From positions 4,898,001 through 4,962,000 of the forward strand of contig NZ_JAGKQQ010000001.1 in the NCBI RefSeq assembly GCF_017939745.1: a stretch of DNA of 64,000 nt. The letters are read 5' to 3'. Source of the DNA: Gemmata palustris (GTDB lineage: Bacteria > Planctomycetota > Planctomycetia > Gemmatales > Gemmataceae). The notes beneath the pieces were generated by a model. That model ran no database searches, had not been told where the DNA came from, and saw only the letters and a program-made list of their open reading frames with translations. The number at the start of each line of letters is the position of its first letter. Position 1 is the first letter of the stretch. Below, one piece after another: positions 32,063 to 40,280 of the stretch. The translations under genes and the position numbers were made by a program.

Positions 32063-34435
32063 ATGCACACTGCGACCGACCGAGCCGCCACGCGGCGCAC
32101 CGCCCTTCAATGCGAAGCGCTCGAGGAGCGGTCGCTGCTTGCGACCGCCGCGCTCGCAGCGGGCGCGCTGACGATCACCGGGACCGACGGCAACGACCGC
32201 ATCCGCGTGGTCAACGACGGGGGCGTGCTCCGCGTCTTCGATGGCACGACGAACATTGGCGATTTCGCCTCGGCCGCGGTGACGACCATCGCGGTGAGCA
32301 CCGGTGCGGGGAACGACTCGGTCGTGATCTCCCCGAAGGTGACGCAACCGGCCAACATCAACGGCGGGGACGGCACGAACAAGCTCGTCGCCGGCGGGGG
32401 CGCAGCGACGCTCACAACCGGGAGCGGGCGGGACGCGCTCTTCGGCGGGTCCGGGGTGAACACCTTCAACGGCGCCGGCGGGCAGAACGACATCTTCAAG
32501 GTGAAGCCGACCGACGTCGTGCTGCCGAACACGGGCGACCGGCTGCTCGGGTCGCTCCCGCCCGGCACGACCGTCTCCACGCCGCAAGAAACGATCACCG
32601 CGTCGGAAGTGGACGCTCTGCTGAAGCGGGCCGCCGCCGCGTCCGCCAGTTCGGACGCCATCATCGTTATCACGGACCGGAACGGGCAGATTCTCGGGGT
32701 CCGGGTCGAGAGCGGGGTCGCGGCGGAGATCACCAGTAACGTCAACAATTTGGTGTTCGCGATCGACGGGGCGTATGCGAAAGCGCTCACGGGGGCGTAC
32801 TTCGCCAACAACCAGGGGCCGCTCACGTCGCGGACCGTCCAGTTCATCAGCCAGTCCACCATCACCGAGCGCGAGGTGGAATCGAACCCGAACATCACCG
32901 ACCCGAACTCGACGGTGCGCGGGCCGGGGTTCGTTGCGCCGGTCGGCAGCAAGGGCCACTTCCCGCCGGGCGTGGCGAACACGCCGCAGGTCGACTTGTT
33001 CCAGATCGAGCACACGAACCGCGACGGCACGTTCCACGTCGGGGCCGACGGGATCAAGGGCACCGCGGACGACGTGCGGCTGGAGCAGCGGTTCAACATC
33101 GACCCGACTTATGTCCCTGCCGGCCAAGACCTTACTTCGCCGGACTCGTATGGCTTCCAGAGCGGGCGGCTCACCGGCGCACAGTCCCGCGGGATCGCGA
33201 CCCTGCCCGGCGGCATTCCGATCTACAAGAACGGGCAGGTGGTCGGCGGCATCGGGGTCTTCTTCCCCGGTAAAACCGGGTACGCGACCGAGGAGAACTC
33301 GTCGCTCAGCGCCACCTTCGATCCGACGAAAGCGGACCGGTCGCTGGAAGCCGAGTGGATCGCGTTCGCGGCGGTCGGCGGTACCCGCGCGAGCGTGGAC
33401 GGCACGCCCACCATGCCGGTTGACGATCTCGGCGGCGTCGCGCTGCCGACCGGCTTCGGGCTCCCGACCGGGCGCCTCGACCTCGTCGGCATTCAGCTCG
33501 ACGTATTCGGTAAGGGCGGCGCGATCGAGGGCGGGAAGCAACTGCAAAACGTTGCCAACTTGGTGGGCCGTGGCAGCGCGAACGACGGCACCAATCAGAT
33601 CGTGAACGCGGGCGCCGACGGCATCGCCAATACCGCCGACGACATCACGCTACGGGGTGGGAAAGCCGTACCAGAGGGGTGGCTGGTGACCCCGCACGAC
33701 GGCGACGGGATCACGGCCGAAGAGGTGACGGCGATCATCGCCAACTCGATCCAGCAAGCGGACAAGACCCGCGCTGCGATCCGGGTGCCGCTCGGTACGC
33801 GGGCCAAGTTCGTGTTCGCGGTGTCCGACCGCCAGGGTAACGTCGTCGGCCTGTTCCGCCAGCCGGACGCGACCGTGTTCTCCATCGACGTGGCCGTGGC
33901 GAAGTCCCGCAACGTGGCTTACTACGCGAACCCGACGCAACTCCAGTTGATCGACCAAGTTCAGGGGTTGCCGTCGGGGGCGGCGCTCACGAACCGCACG
34001 TTCCGGTACCTCGGCGAACCCCGGTTCCCGGAAGGGATCGACGCGGCACCGCCGGGGCCGTTTTCGCAACTCAACGACGACCCGACCGGCACGAACCGGT
34101 TCACGGGCCTGCTGACCGGGGCGGCCCTGCCCGCGTCGGCGTACCAGAGTGTCGTCGGGCACGACTCCTTCAACCCAGGTACCAACTTCCACAGCCCGTT
34201 CAACGTGCTCAACCAGAACGGGATCGTGTTCTTCCCCGGGAGTTCGCCCCTGTACCGAGGGGGCATCCTGCAAGGCGGCTTCGGGGTCAGCGGCGACGGT
34301 GTCGACCAGGACGACGTGACGACCGTGGGCGGGCAGACCGGGTTCGAGGCACCGAACCCGATCCGGGCCGATCAGTTCCTCGTGAACGGGGTCCGGCTGC
34401 CGTACCAGAAATTCAACCGCAACCCGGAGGGGTAA
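32063..34435 (+). CDS. Surface protein with RTX-like repeats and two GlcG/HbpS-like domains
   Basis: 790 aa. The N-terminus RTALQCEALEERSLLAT resembles the planctomycete LEPR-type export motif rather than a normal signal peptide. Residues 35-160 contain glycine/aspartate-rich RTX-like repeats (TGAGNDSVVI, NGGDGTNKLVAGGG, TGSGRDALFGGSG), likely to bind calcium. Residues about 180-275 and 550-630 each look like a GlcG/HbpS fold (ITASEVDALLKRA ... AIIVITDRNGQILGV; ITAEEVTAIIANS ... FVFAVSDRQGNVVGLF), a family that includes haem-binding and small-molecule-sensing proteins. Two GADGI..TADD motifs also occur. Haem binding is inference only. Confidence 0.7.
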   Translation: MHTATDRAATRRTALQCEALEERSLLATAALAAGALTITGTDGNDRIRVVNDGGVLRVFDGTTNIGDFASAAVTTIAVSTGAGNDSVVISPKVTQPANINGGDGTNKLVAGGGAATLTTGSGRDALFGGSGVNTFNGAGGQNDIFKVKPTDVVLPNTGDRLLGSLPPGTTVSTPQETITASEVDALLKRAAAASASSDAIIVITDRNGQILGVRVESGVAAEITSNVNNLVFAIDGAYAKALTGAYFANNQGPLTSRTVQFISQSTITEREVESNPNITDPNSTVRGPGFVAPVGSKGHFPPGVANTPQVDLFQIEHTNRDGTFHVGADGIKGTADDVRLEQRFNIDPTYVPAGQDLTSPDSYGFQSGRLTGAQSRGIATLPGGIPIYKNGQVVGGIGVFFPGKTGYATEENSSLSATFDPTKADRSLEAEWIAFAAVGGTRASVDGTPTMPVDDLGGVALPTGFGLPTGRLDLVGIQLDVFGKGGAIEGGKQLQNVANLVGRGSANDGTNQIVNAGADGIANTADDITLRGGKAVPEGWLVTPHDGDGITAEEVTAIIANSIQQADKTRAAIRVPLGTRAKFVFAVSDRQGNVVGLFRQPDATVFSIDVAVAKSRNVAYYANPTQLQLIDQVQGLPSGAALTNRTFRYLGEPRFPEGIDAAPPGPFSQLNDDPTGTNRFTGLLTGAALPASAYQSVVGHDSFNPGTNFHSPFNVLNQNGIVFFPGSSPLYRGGILQGGFGVSGDGVDQDDVTTVGGQTGFEAPNPIRADQFLVNGVRLPYQKFNRNPEG

Positions 34436-34447
34436 GGGAGCCGATAA

Positions 34448-34508
34448 TTTGGGGGAATGCCGGAAGCGCGGGGGCGCAGTCGCCCCTGCGCCCACATTTA
34501 TCCCCCAA
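34448..34508. terminator. Imperfect hairpin after the surface-protein gene
   Basis: Outer arms TTTGGGGGA (34448-34456) and TCCCCCAAA (34500-34508) enclose an inner GC-rich stem (GGGGCGCAG with CTGCGCCC around TCGC). It sits 12 bases past the stop and just before the next gene start, so it may end the upstream transcript or act as an attenuator. Confidence 0.5.
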
Positions 34509-34522
34509 ACTACCGGTGCCCC

Positions 34523-35089
34523 ATGTGGCGTTTACTGGCCCTCGCGGGCGTTACGTCTTTCGCACTTTGCGCATCTTCACGGGCCGACGACCGGCCGCTG
34601 CTCCAGCGGATCGCGGAGCGCGCTCCGGTCCCGCGCGTGAACATCGAACACTCCGCGGAGCGCGCCGGGTACCCGCTGAACGTGAAGCGGCACGCGGTCC
34701 CCAGCGTGACCCGGTTCGACCAGGGAGGGTACGTCGGCGGTGGATCGCTCCGCAACAACAGTCTCATCGCGCGCGGCCCCGGTTCCGCGGTCGGCCCCAC
34801 TCAAGACGGCACCTACGGGACGGACTTCGGCGGGTTCCGCGCGCACTTGGGCCGCGTGTTCCTCGCCTCGTCTGACTCGTCGCGCGGGCACCCGGCGTAC
34901 CTCTCGTACCGCACCGACGGCCCGCGGATCGTGGACGTGTTCGCGATACGTCCGCTGCGTAACGGCATTCTGGCGAAGCGCGAAGCCGCCGAGGAAATGC
35001 ACCACGGCAAGGAAGAGCACGGGGCGGGCGGGCACGGAGCCGAAGGCCACGCACCCGAGGGCGGTGAAAAGAAAGGCGGCGGGCACTGA
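34523..35089 (+). CDS. Secreted protein with His-rich tail, function unknown
   Basis: 188 aa from the ATG at 34523, the only start giving a signal peptide (MWRLLALAGVTSFALCASSRADD). I do not recognise a domain in the body (residues 24-150), which has short hydrophilic segments and an NSLIARGPGS stretch. The last 35 residues are rich in His, Gly and Glu (EMHHGKEEHGAGGHGAEGHA...GGGH), with about eight histidines in alternation, a composition often seen in metal-binding tails. It follows the GlcG/HbpS-like surface gene on the same strand, which could suggest a metal or haem connection, but a hairpin lies between and the link is speculative. Confidence 0.7.
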   Translation: MWRLLALAGVTSFALCASSRADDRPLLQRIAERAPVPRVNIEHSAERAGYPLNVKRHAVPSVTRFDQGGYVGGGSLRNNSLIARGPGSAVGPTQDGTYGTDFGGFRAHLGRVFLASSDSSRGHPAYLSYRTDGPRIVDVFAIRPLRNGILAKREAAEEMHHGKEEHGAGGHGAEGHAPEGGEKKGGGH

Positions 35090-35093
35090 GCGG

Positions 35094-35266
35094 GAGAACC
35101 TACCACCCATCCCCCTCCCTAAAGGGAAGGGGAGAAACGCAAAAACTGTTGTTGTCAGGCGAACCGCGAATGTAAATGAGCGGGTGTCTGTAGACCCGCT
35201 CATTTACATTCGCGGTTCGCCCATGTTCTCCCCTTCCCTTTAGGGAGGAGGCCGGGGGTAGGTTCT
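35094..35266. repeat. Long palindromic repeat, family A copy 2, with a nested element
   Basis: Outer arms share GAGAACCTACC...CCCTAAAGGGAAGGGGAG with family A copy 1 at 29607 and pair with GGTAGGTTC at 35256-35264. The middle is replaced by a different perfect palindrome, 35158-35185 with 35194-35221, that matches the element at 44688-44757. It lies between convergent genes: right after the His-tail gene stop and touching the purK stop at 35267. Confidence 0.85.
35158..35221. repeat. Nested 28-bp perfect inverted repeat, family B copy 1
   Basis: Arms 35158-35185 and 35194-35221 pair perfectly around GTCTGTAG. The arm (GGCGAACCGCGAATGTAAAT...) differs from family B copy 2 at 44688 in only a few central positions, and in both copies the changes are compensated on the opposite arm. 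Confidence 0.88.
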
Positions 35267-36361
35267 TCACCCCCGCGCGAACTGTGCGTCCCACTCAGGC
35301 AGCTTTTCCCGCAGTTCGGCCGCGCTACTCGCACGGAGCGTAACGTGCCCGATCTTGCGCCCCGGGCGCGCGGACTTGCCGTAGAGGTGCAGGTGGGCGT
35401 CCGGGTTCGCGAGGACCGCGGGAGTCGGCAGCGCTTCGCCGATGAAGTTGTACATCGCCGAGAACCCGACCGCGTCCGCGCGTCCGAGCGGTAACCCGCA
35501 CACCGCACGGACGTGGTTCTCGAACTGACTCGTGAGCGCCCCCTCAATAGTCCAGTGCCCGGAATTGTGGACCCGCGGTGCCATTTCGTTCGCGAGCAGT
35601 CGCGGACCGTCCTGGAACCACTCGATCGTCAGCACGCCGACGTAATTCAATTCGGTGAGCACGCGGGCCGCGAACTCGGTCGCGCGCTCGGTTAGTTCCT
35701 CGCCCAAGTCCGGCGCGGGTGCGATCGAGCGGTGCAAGATGCCGTCGATGTGAACGTTTTCGATCAGCGGGTACGTGACGATCTGCCCGTCGCGCCCGCG
35801 CACGGCGACCAGCGACAGTTCACGATCGAACTTCACGAACCCTTCGAGGATGAGGGGGCGCCCGCCCAACTTCTGCCACGCCGCGTTCGCTTCGTCCGGT
35901 GTGCGAATAACGGCCTGCCCCTTCCCGTCGTATCCGAAGCGCCGCGTTTTCAGGACCGCGGGCAGGCCGATCTCCGCGACCGCGCGGTGAAAATCGGCTT
36001 CGCTTTCGATCGGTGCAAAGGGCGGCGTGGGAATGCCGAGCGACTGGAAGAACTGCTTCTCCGCGAGGCGCTCTTGCGACACTTCGAGCGCGCGTGCCGG
36101 CGGGAACATCGGCACGCGCTCGGCGAGCCACCGGGCGGATTCGACCGGCACGTTCTCGAACTCGAACGTTACGACGTCGGACGCCTGGGCCAGCTTGTAG
36201 AGCGCCTGAAGGTCGTCGAACTCGCCGGCGATGTGATCGCACACCTGCGCGGCCGACGAACCGGTCCCCGGTTCCAGAACAGTGGGCCGAATTCCGAGCG
36301 GGTACCCCGCCAGCGCGAGCATGCGACCGAGTTGCCCGCCGCCGATAATGCCGAGTCTCAT
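35267..36361 (-). CDS. purK: N5-carboxyaminoimidazole ribonucleotide synthase
   Basis: 364 aa. The start MRLGIIGGGQLGRMLALAG is the family signature. ATP-grasp landmarks follow: AVLKTRRFGYDGKGQ near 133-147, the LILEGFVKFDRELSLVAVRG strand, and the metal-binding end TIEWFQDGPRLLANEMAPRVHNSGHWT. The enzyme carboxylates aminoimidazole ribonucleotide with ATP and bicarbonate in de novo purine synthesis in the cytoplasm, feeding PurE. It lies downstream of purE on the same strand, 102 bases apart, with a perfect hairpin over the purE stop that could uncouple the two. Its own stop touches a palindromic repeat. Confidence 0.97.
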   Translation of the reverse strand: MRLGIIGGGQLGRMLALAGYPLGIRPTVLEPGTGSSAAQVCDHIAGEFDDLQALYKLAQASDVVTFEFENVPVESARWLAERVPMFPPARALEVSQERLAEKQFFQSLGIPTPPFAPIESEADFHRAVAEIGLPAVLKTRRFGYDGKGQAVIRTPDEANAAWQKLGGRPLILEGFVKFDRELSLVAVRGRDGQIVTYPLIENVHIDGILHRSIAPAPDLGEELTERATEFAARVLTELNYVGVLTIEWFQDGPRLLANEMAPRVHNSGHWTIEGALTSQFENHVRAVCGLPLGRADAVGFSAMYNFIGEALPTPAVLANPDAHLHLYGKSARPGRKIGHVTLRASSAAELREKLPEWDAQFARG

Positions 36362-36431
36362 AGTTGGTAATTTACCCGTCAGCGATCTGGCCGCGCCCCA
36401 ACGTAATCAGCTTCTCCTTCTTTTTATGAAC

Positions 36432-36471
36432 GCGGGTAGAACACGCGGCACAGTTCGCGTGTTCTACCCGC
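36432..36471 (-). terminator. 16-bp perfect hairpin overlapping the purE stop
   Basis: GCGGGTAGAACACGCG (36432-36447) pairs perfectly with 36456-36471; the purE stop codon (36464-36466) lies in the stem. There is no strong U-run after it on the minus strand, so it may act as an attenuator or processing site between purE and purK rather than a full terminator. Confidence 0.6.
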
Positions 36472-37012
36472 CACTCGGTTGCACGCGGGGGTTGGGGTTG
36501 TCGAGCACTTCTTGCGTGCGCGTGGCGCGGAAGTGCTTGAGCGCCTCGCGGATACTCGGCGTCTTCAGCGCGAGAATCGCTGCGGCGAAGAGCGCCGCGT
36601 TGATCGCGCCGGCCTTACCGATGGCCAGCGTGCCGACCGGGACGCCGGCGGGCATCTGTACGATCGAGAGTAGCGAATCGACGCCGCGCAGCACGGCCGA
36701 TTCCACCGGCACTCCGAGCACCGGGAGCACGGTTTTCGCGGCGCACATTCCGGGCAGGTGCGCGGCGCCCCCGGCCCCCGCGATGATAACTTCGATCCCG
36801 CGCACCTCGGCACTCTCGGCGTAGTCGAACAGCTTGTCCGGCGTGCGGTGGGCCGACACGATTTCCACCTCGTGCGGGATCTTGAGTTCTTTGAGCACGT
36901 CGGCCGCGTGCTGCATCGTGGCCCAGTCCGAGCGCGACCCCATGATGATTCCCACGCGCGGGGGCACGGCGGCGGTGGACGGCGAGTTGGGGGTCGGGCG
37001 TTCGTCGGTCAT
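36464..37012 (-). CDS. purE: N5-carboxyaminoimidazole ribonucleotide mutase
   Basis: 182 aa from the ATG at 37012. After an 18-residue leader rich in Pro/Ser come the class I PurE motifs: [31 protein letters not shown] (active-site His in SAHR), [19 protein letters not shown] and VLGVPVES. The enzyme moves the carboxyl group from N5 to C4 of the imidazole ring in purine synthesis. It precedes purK in the same orientation, the common arrangement. The N-terminal leader is longer than usual but a later start would remove the first beta strand. Confidence 0.97.
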   Translation of the reverse strand: MTDERPTPNSPSTAAVPPRVGIIMGSRSDWATMQHAADVLKELKIPHEVEIVSAHRTPDKLFDYAESAEVRGIEVIIAGAGGAAHLPGMCAAKTVLPVLGVPVESAVLRGVDSLLSIVQMPAGVPVGTLAIGKAGAINAALFAAAILALKTPSIREALKHFRATRTQEVLDNPNPRVQPSGG

Positions 37013-37153
37013 AGCGTCGCCTCCGAATTGTGACTTGTATATGTGGCGACTTCGCGATTGTATCGGCCCCACGCGTTCCGGGAAGCGTTGGGGTTGCGTT
37101 GCTCGCGCGGCGCGGTATACCGCCGGCTCCCAAACAGACAGATGAGGCGAGTC

Positions 37154-37618
37154 ATGCGCGGGTTCACACTCCGGGCGGTGCCGGTGTATTTCGTGGCGTT
37201 CGCGTGCGGGTGCTTCGGGAAGCAGGACGTGCAGCGCACCGACGGTGCTCCGCCCTCGCCGACGCACGCTTACTGGAGGCAGGTGAGCGCGGTTCTCGCG
37301 CAGAAGCCCGCCGGGGAGAACATACCGGCCTACGTGTCCCTCGTGCGCACACAAACCGATGGGCTCCGCGACCTCCCCACGGACGGCGTGGACGCGGACC
37401 TCGTGTCCGCCGTCGCGAGCGTGATTAAGTGCGAAGACGTGGTGCTACAGCGAGCGGACCTGATCGATAACGACCCGGCGCGACTGAAGGAATCGAAGGA
37501 GTTGGCACAGGCGTTCTCGTCCGCGAACCGCGCGGCGGCCGAGTCGAAGAAGCGGCTGAAGGCGCTCCAGCCGGCGCTCAACTCGCGCCACGGCGGCGGC
37601 TTCGCCCCGATGGGCTAG
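37154..37618 (+). CDS. Small putative lipoprotein, function unknown
   Basis: 154 aa from the ATG at 37154 (another in-frame ATG is 12 bases earlier). The N-terminus [23 protein letters not shown] resembles a lipoprotein signal with a weak lipobox ending at Cys18. The rest is mostly helical, with [20 protein letters not shown] at the end; no family was recognised. Its stop codon shares the bases CTAG with the stop of the convergent kinase gene, so the two genes overlap by four bases. Confidence 0.65.
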   Translation: MRGFTLRAVPVYFVAFACGCFGKQDVQRTDGAPPSPTHAYWRQVSAVLAQKPAGENIPAYVSLVRTQTDGLRDLPTDGVDADLVSAVASVIKCEDVVLQRADLIDNDPARLKESKELAQAFSSANRAAAESKKRLKALQPALNSRHGGGFAPMG

Positions 37619-40122
37619 TGCGCCCCGACACGGATCGCGCCGGCCATCGGGGGGTTCGCGGGGAACCGGAGGAACGCCGCGTCGTCGTTCGGGTTCGGGT
37701 CGACCAACCGCAGTTGGTCGAGCTTGGTCGAAGCGAGCGGCGGGGCTCCGGGGCCGGAGTTCGGTTCGTAGAAGTTGTTTGAAGACTCGAGCCCCACAAT
37801 CGGCTCCGGTGCTTTGAGCAAATGGGTGACGCGCGCGAAGTAACTAAGTGACACCTTCAAAGCGTACACCCCGGACTCGTTCGGGGGGAACTCGAACTGG
37901 AACCCGACGGGCATCAGGTAGAACGTGTTGTTCGCGAGCGACCCGCGTGACGGGCGCGCCCCCGGGCGCATGAACACCACCCCAGCCCCAGCCAAGTTGT
38001 AGAAGCGGTTGTTGGTGACCTCGAGGTCGAGCGCCGGCCCGTCAATGCGAATCCCAACGCGCCCCGGCCCTTCAAATCGGCTGTTCTTGATCGTGACGAA
38101 CTTGTTATCCACGGTAGTAGCATACAGCAACACGCCGGCTTCGCTGTCGGGCGCGAGGATCAGGCGCACCCGGTCGAGCACGACCGGGCGCCCGCTCGCA
38201 CCCGCGACGTGCCACAGGTGAATACTCGTTTTGAGGACGTTGCGCACCGAGACACCCTCGATCGTTGCACCGGCCGAATTCCCGGTCACCTGGAGGCCGA
38301 TCTCGGCTTGGTTTTTCCCATCGAACTCCACGTTCCGCAAACGGAACCCCTCGACGTTGCTCGCGTCGAACATGGGCCCGCCCTTCGACGCGAACTCGAT
38401 CACGGCGGACTTGCCGTCGGCGGACTCGATCGTGAGATCCTTGTGTTTGTTCTTGTCGAGCTTGATCGCGGATTCGACGAGTTTCGCCTCGGCGATCACA
38501 ATGGTGTCACCGGGACCGACCTTCTGGAGCGCTTCGCGGAGCGAAGCGACGGCGTTTTCGCCACCCGATTTTGAGACGGTGACCTTTTTGGGACCGCTCG
38601 GTACCGACGCGGGCACAGTAGGTTGAGTCGCGCGATTATTGAAGAACGCGAAGTACGCCCCCGCGACCGTGGCCGCAAAGACGAGAGCACCCGCGCAAGC
38701 CAGGAGCACGACCTTCCCGGCACCGCTGCTCGCGGCGTGGTGCTTGCGCCCGACGCGCGACGGGCGCTCCTCCTCGTCGGGGATCGGGAGTTCGGCCGGT
38801 TCGGGCTTTTCGGTGTCGCTGCGGGCCGTGTCCTGGGTGTCATGTTCGAGCGTGGACCAGACCACCGGTTCGTGGCGGTCCGGCGCGGGGGCCGGGCGCG
38901 GGGTCGTTCCCGTGATAATTGTGGCGGCAGTGGTGAACGTGGGCGGACTCGGGGCCGGGTGCGGACGGGTGAAGCCCCCCCCTAACGTGGAACCCGTCAG
39001 CGCCGGTGACGCGCCCGTCCCGCGCCCCCCCGCGGCGCCGACCACGGCCGGCGACAGCGTGGGCATCTCGCGCTCGGCCGGGGGCGGGATCGGCGTGGTC
39101 ACCCACCCGGCCAGCGCCGCCATGACCTCGGCCGGGATCTGGTACCGGCGCGCCGGGTCTTTCGCCATCATCCGCTCGACGATCGCGACCAGTTCGTCCG
39201 GCACCTCCGGGCGGAGCAACCGGAGCGGGCGCGGGGTGCGGTTCTGGTGCCAGATCAGCTTTTGGGCGACCGACCCTTCGGGGAACGGCGGGCTCCCGCT
39301 GAGCAGGAAGTACATGGTCGAGCCGAGCGAATAGACGTCCGCCCGGATGTCCACCGTGTGGCTGTCCATCGCCTGTTCGGGCGCCAGGTAGTCGGCCGTT
39401 CCGAGCACGTTCTCGTCGTTCTGGCGCGTCAGGTTGTCGTCCGTATCGTGCGTCAGCCGCGCGAGGCCGAGGTCCAGAACCTTCACCACGCCGAACCGGT
39501 CCACCAGGATGTTACCGGGCTTGATGTCGCGGTGAATCAGCCCCATCTCGTGGGCGTGCTGGAGCCCGATCGCGGCCCCGTACACGTAGTGGCACGCGCG
39601 GGTCGGGTCGAGCGGACCGAATTTCTTGACCAGATCCTGGAGGTTGATGCCGTCTACCCACTCCATGACGAGGAAGTGGAGGTTCTCGTCCTGATCGATG
39701 TCGTAAGCGCGAACGATGTTCGGGTGGTCCACGGCCGCGATCGCGCGGGCCTCACGGTAGAACCGGTCCAGGCTCGGTTTGTCCCCGCCCTTGGAGATCG
39801 GCAGTACCTTGACCGCGACGCGCCGGCGCATCAATTTGTGCTCGCACAGGAACACCGTTCCCATGCCCCCCGACCCCAACTTCTCCAACACCTTGTATTT
39901 ACCGAGGCTGAACCGCTTGTACTTGCCTTGTAGAAGTTGTTCGGCCTGGAAATAGGTCAGTACCGCGTCGCGGACGAGGATCTGCGCGACCTTGGTCGGG
40001 TCGGCAGGGAGCGAAGTGGTTTCGCGCAACTTCTGGACGTAATTGCGGAGCCGGACCTCGTCGACGAGGCCGCTTTTCTGGACGAGGTCCAGGATTTCGT
40101 CCGCGGTTGTTGGTGCGGGCAT
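37615..40122 (-). CDS. Transmembrane Ser/Thr protein kinase with an extracytoplasmic beta-helix
   Basis: 835 aa from the ATG at 40122, chosen for the upstream GGAGA and because the N-terminal MPAPTT matches the neighbouring kinase. Residues 1-70 are a helical Gemmata-type kinase leader domain. Residues 74-340 are the kinase: GSGGMGTV loop, Lys105 in VAVKVL, HRDIKPGN at 197-204, DLG (in place of DFG) at 217-219, APEQ. A Pro/Thr-rich linker leads to one membrane helix near 467-492 (VVLLACAGALVFAATVAGAYF). Residues 530-800 look like a right-handed parallel beta-helix (FRLRNVEFDGKNQAEIG, VTIKNSRFEGPGRVGIRIDG), a possible ligand sensor. It lies 158 bases downstream of a paralogous kinase. Confidence 0.9.
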   Translation of the reverse strand: MPAPTTADEILDLVQKSGLVDEVRLRNYVQKLRETTSLPADPTKVAQILVRDAVLTYFQAEQLLQGKYKRFSLGKYKVLEKLGSGGMGTVFLCEHKLMRRRVAVKVLPISKGGDKPSLDRFYREARAIAAVDHPNIVRAYDIDQDENLHFLVMEWVDGINLQDLVKKFGPLDPTRACHYVYGAAIGLQHAHEMGLIHRDIKPGNILVDRFGVVKVLDLGLARLTHDTDDNLTRQNDENVLGTADYLAPEQAMDSHTVDIRADVYSLGSTMYFLLSGSPPFPEGSVAQKLIWHQNRTPRPLRLLRPEVPDELVAIVERMMAKDPARRYQIPAEVMAALAGWVTTPIPPPAEREMPTLSPAVVGAAGGRGTGASPALTGSTLGGGFTRPHPAPSPPTFTTAATIITGTTPRPAPAPDRHEPVVWSTLEHDTQDTARSDTEKPEPAELPIPDEEERPSRVGRKHHAASSGAGKVVLLACAGALVFAATVAGAYFAFFNNRATQPTVPASVPSGPKKVTVSKSGGENAVASLREALQKVGPGDTIVIAEAKLVESAIKLDKNKHKDLTIESADGKSAVIEFASKGGPMFDASNVEGFRLRNVEFDGKNQAEIGLQVTGNSAGATIEGVSVRNVLKTSIHLWHVAGASGRPVVLDRVRLILAPDSEAGVLLYATTVDNKFVTIKNSRFEGPGRVGIRIDGPALDLEVTNNRFYNLAGAGVVFMRPGARPSRGSLANNTFYLMPVGFQFEFPPNESGVYALKVSLSYFARVTHLLKAPEPIVGLESSNNFYEPNSGPGAPPLASTKLDQLRLVDPNPNDDAAFLRFPANPPMAGAIRVGAH

Positions 40123-40280
40123 GAAACATCTCCGGCGCGAAACCGGCGGGGGCGAACGGGGCGTCCGGCACCGAAAACCCGTGTGCGGGCGCAGGACCGC
40201 CATAAGTATAGTGTACGGCAACACGCCAGGGTTGCGGATTCCCGGATCGCGCCGGGGTAGAACAGATTTGACGGGACCGG

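Noticed and set aside
37013..37354. An N-terminal extension of purE to a start at 37354
   Set aside because: The extra residues have no PurE similarity and overlap the oppositely oriented lipoprotein gene; the ATG at 37012 gives a normal PurE.
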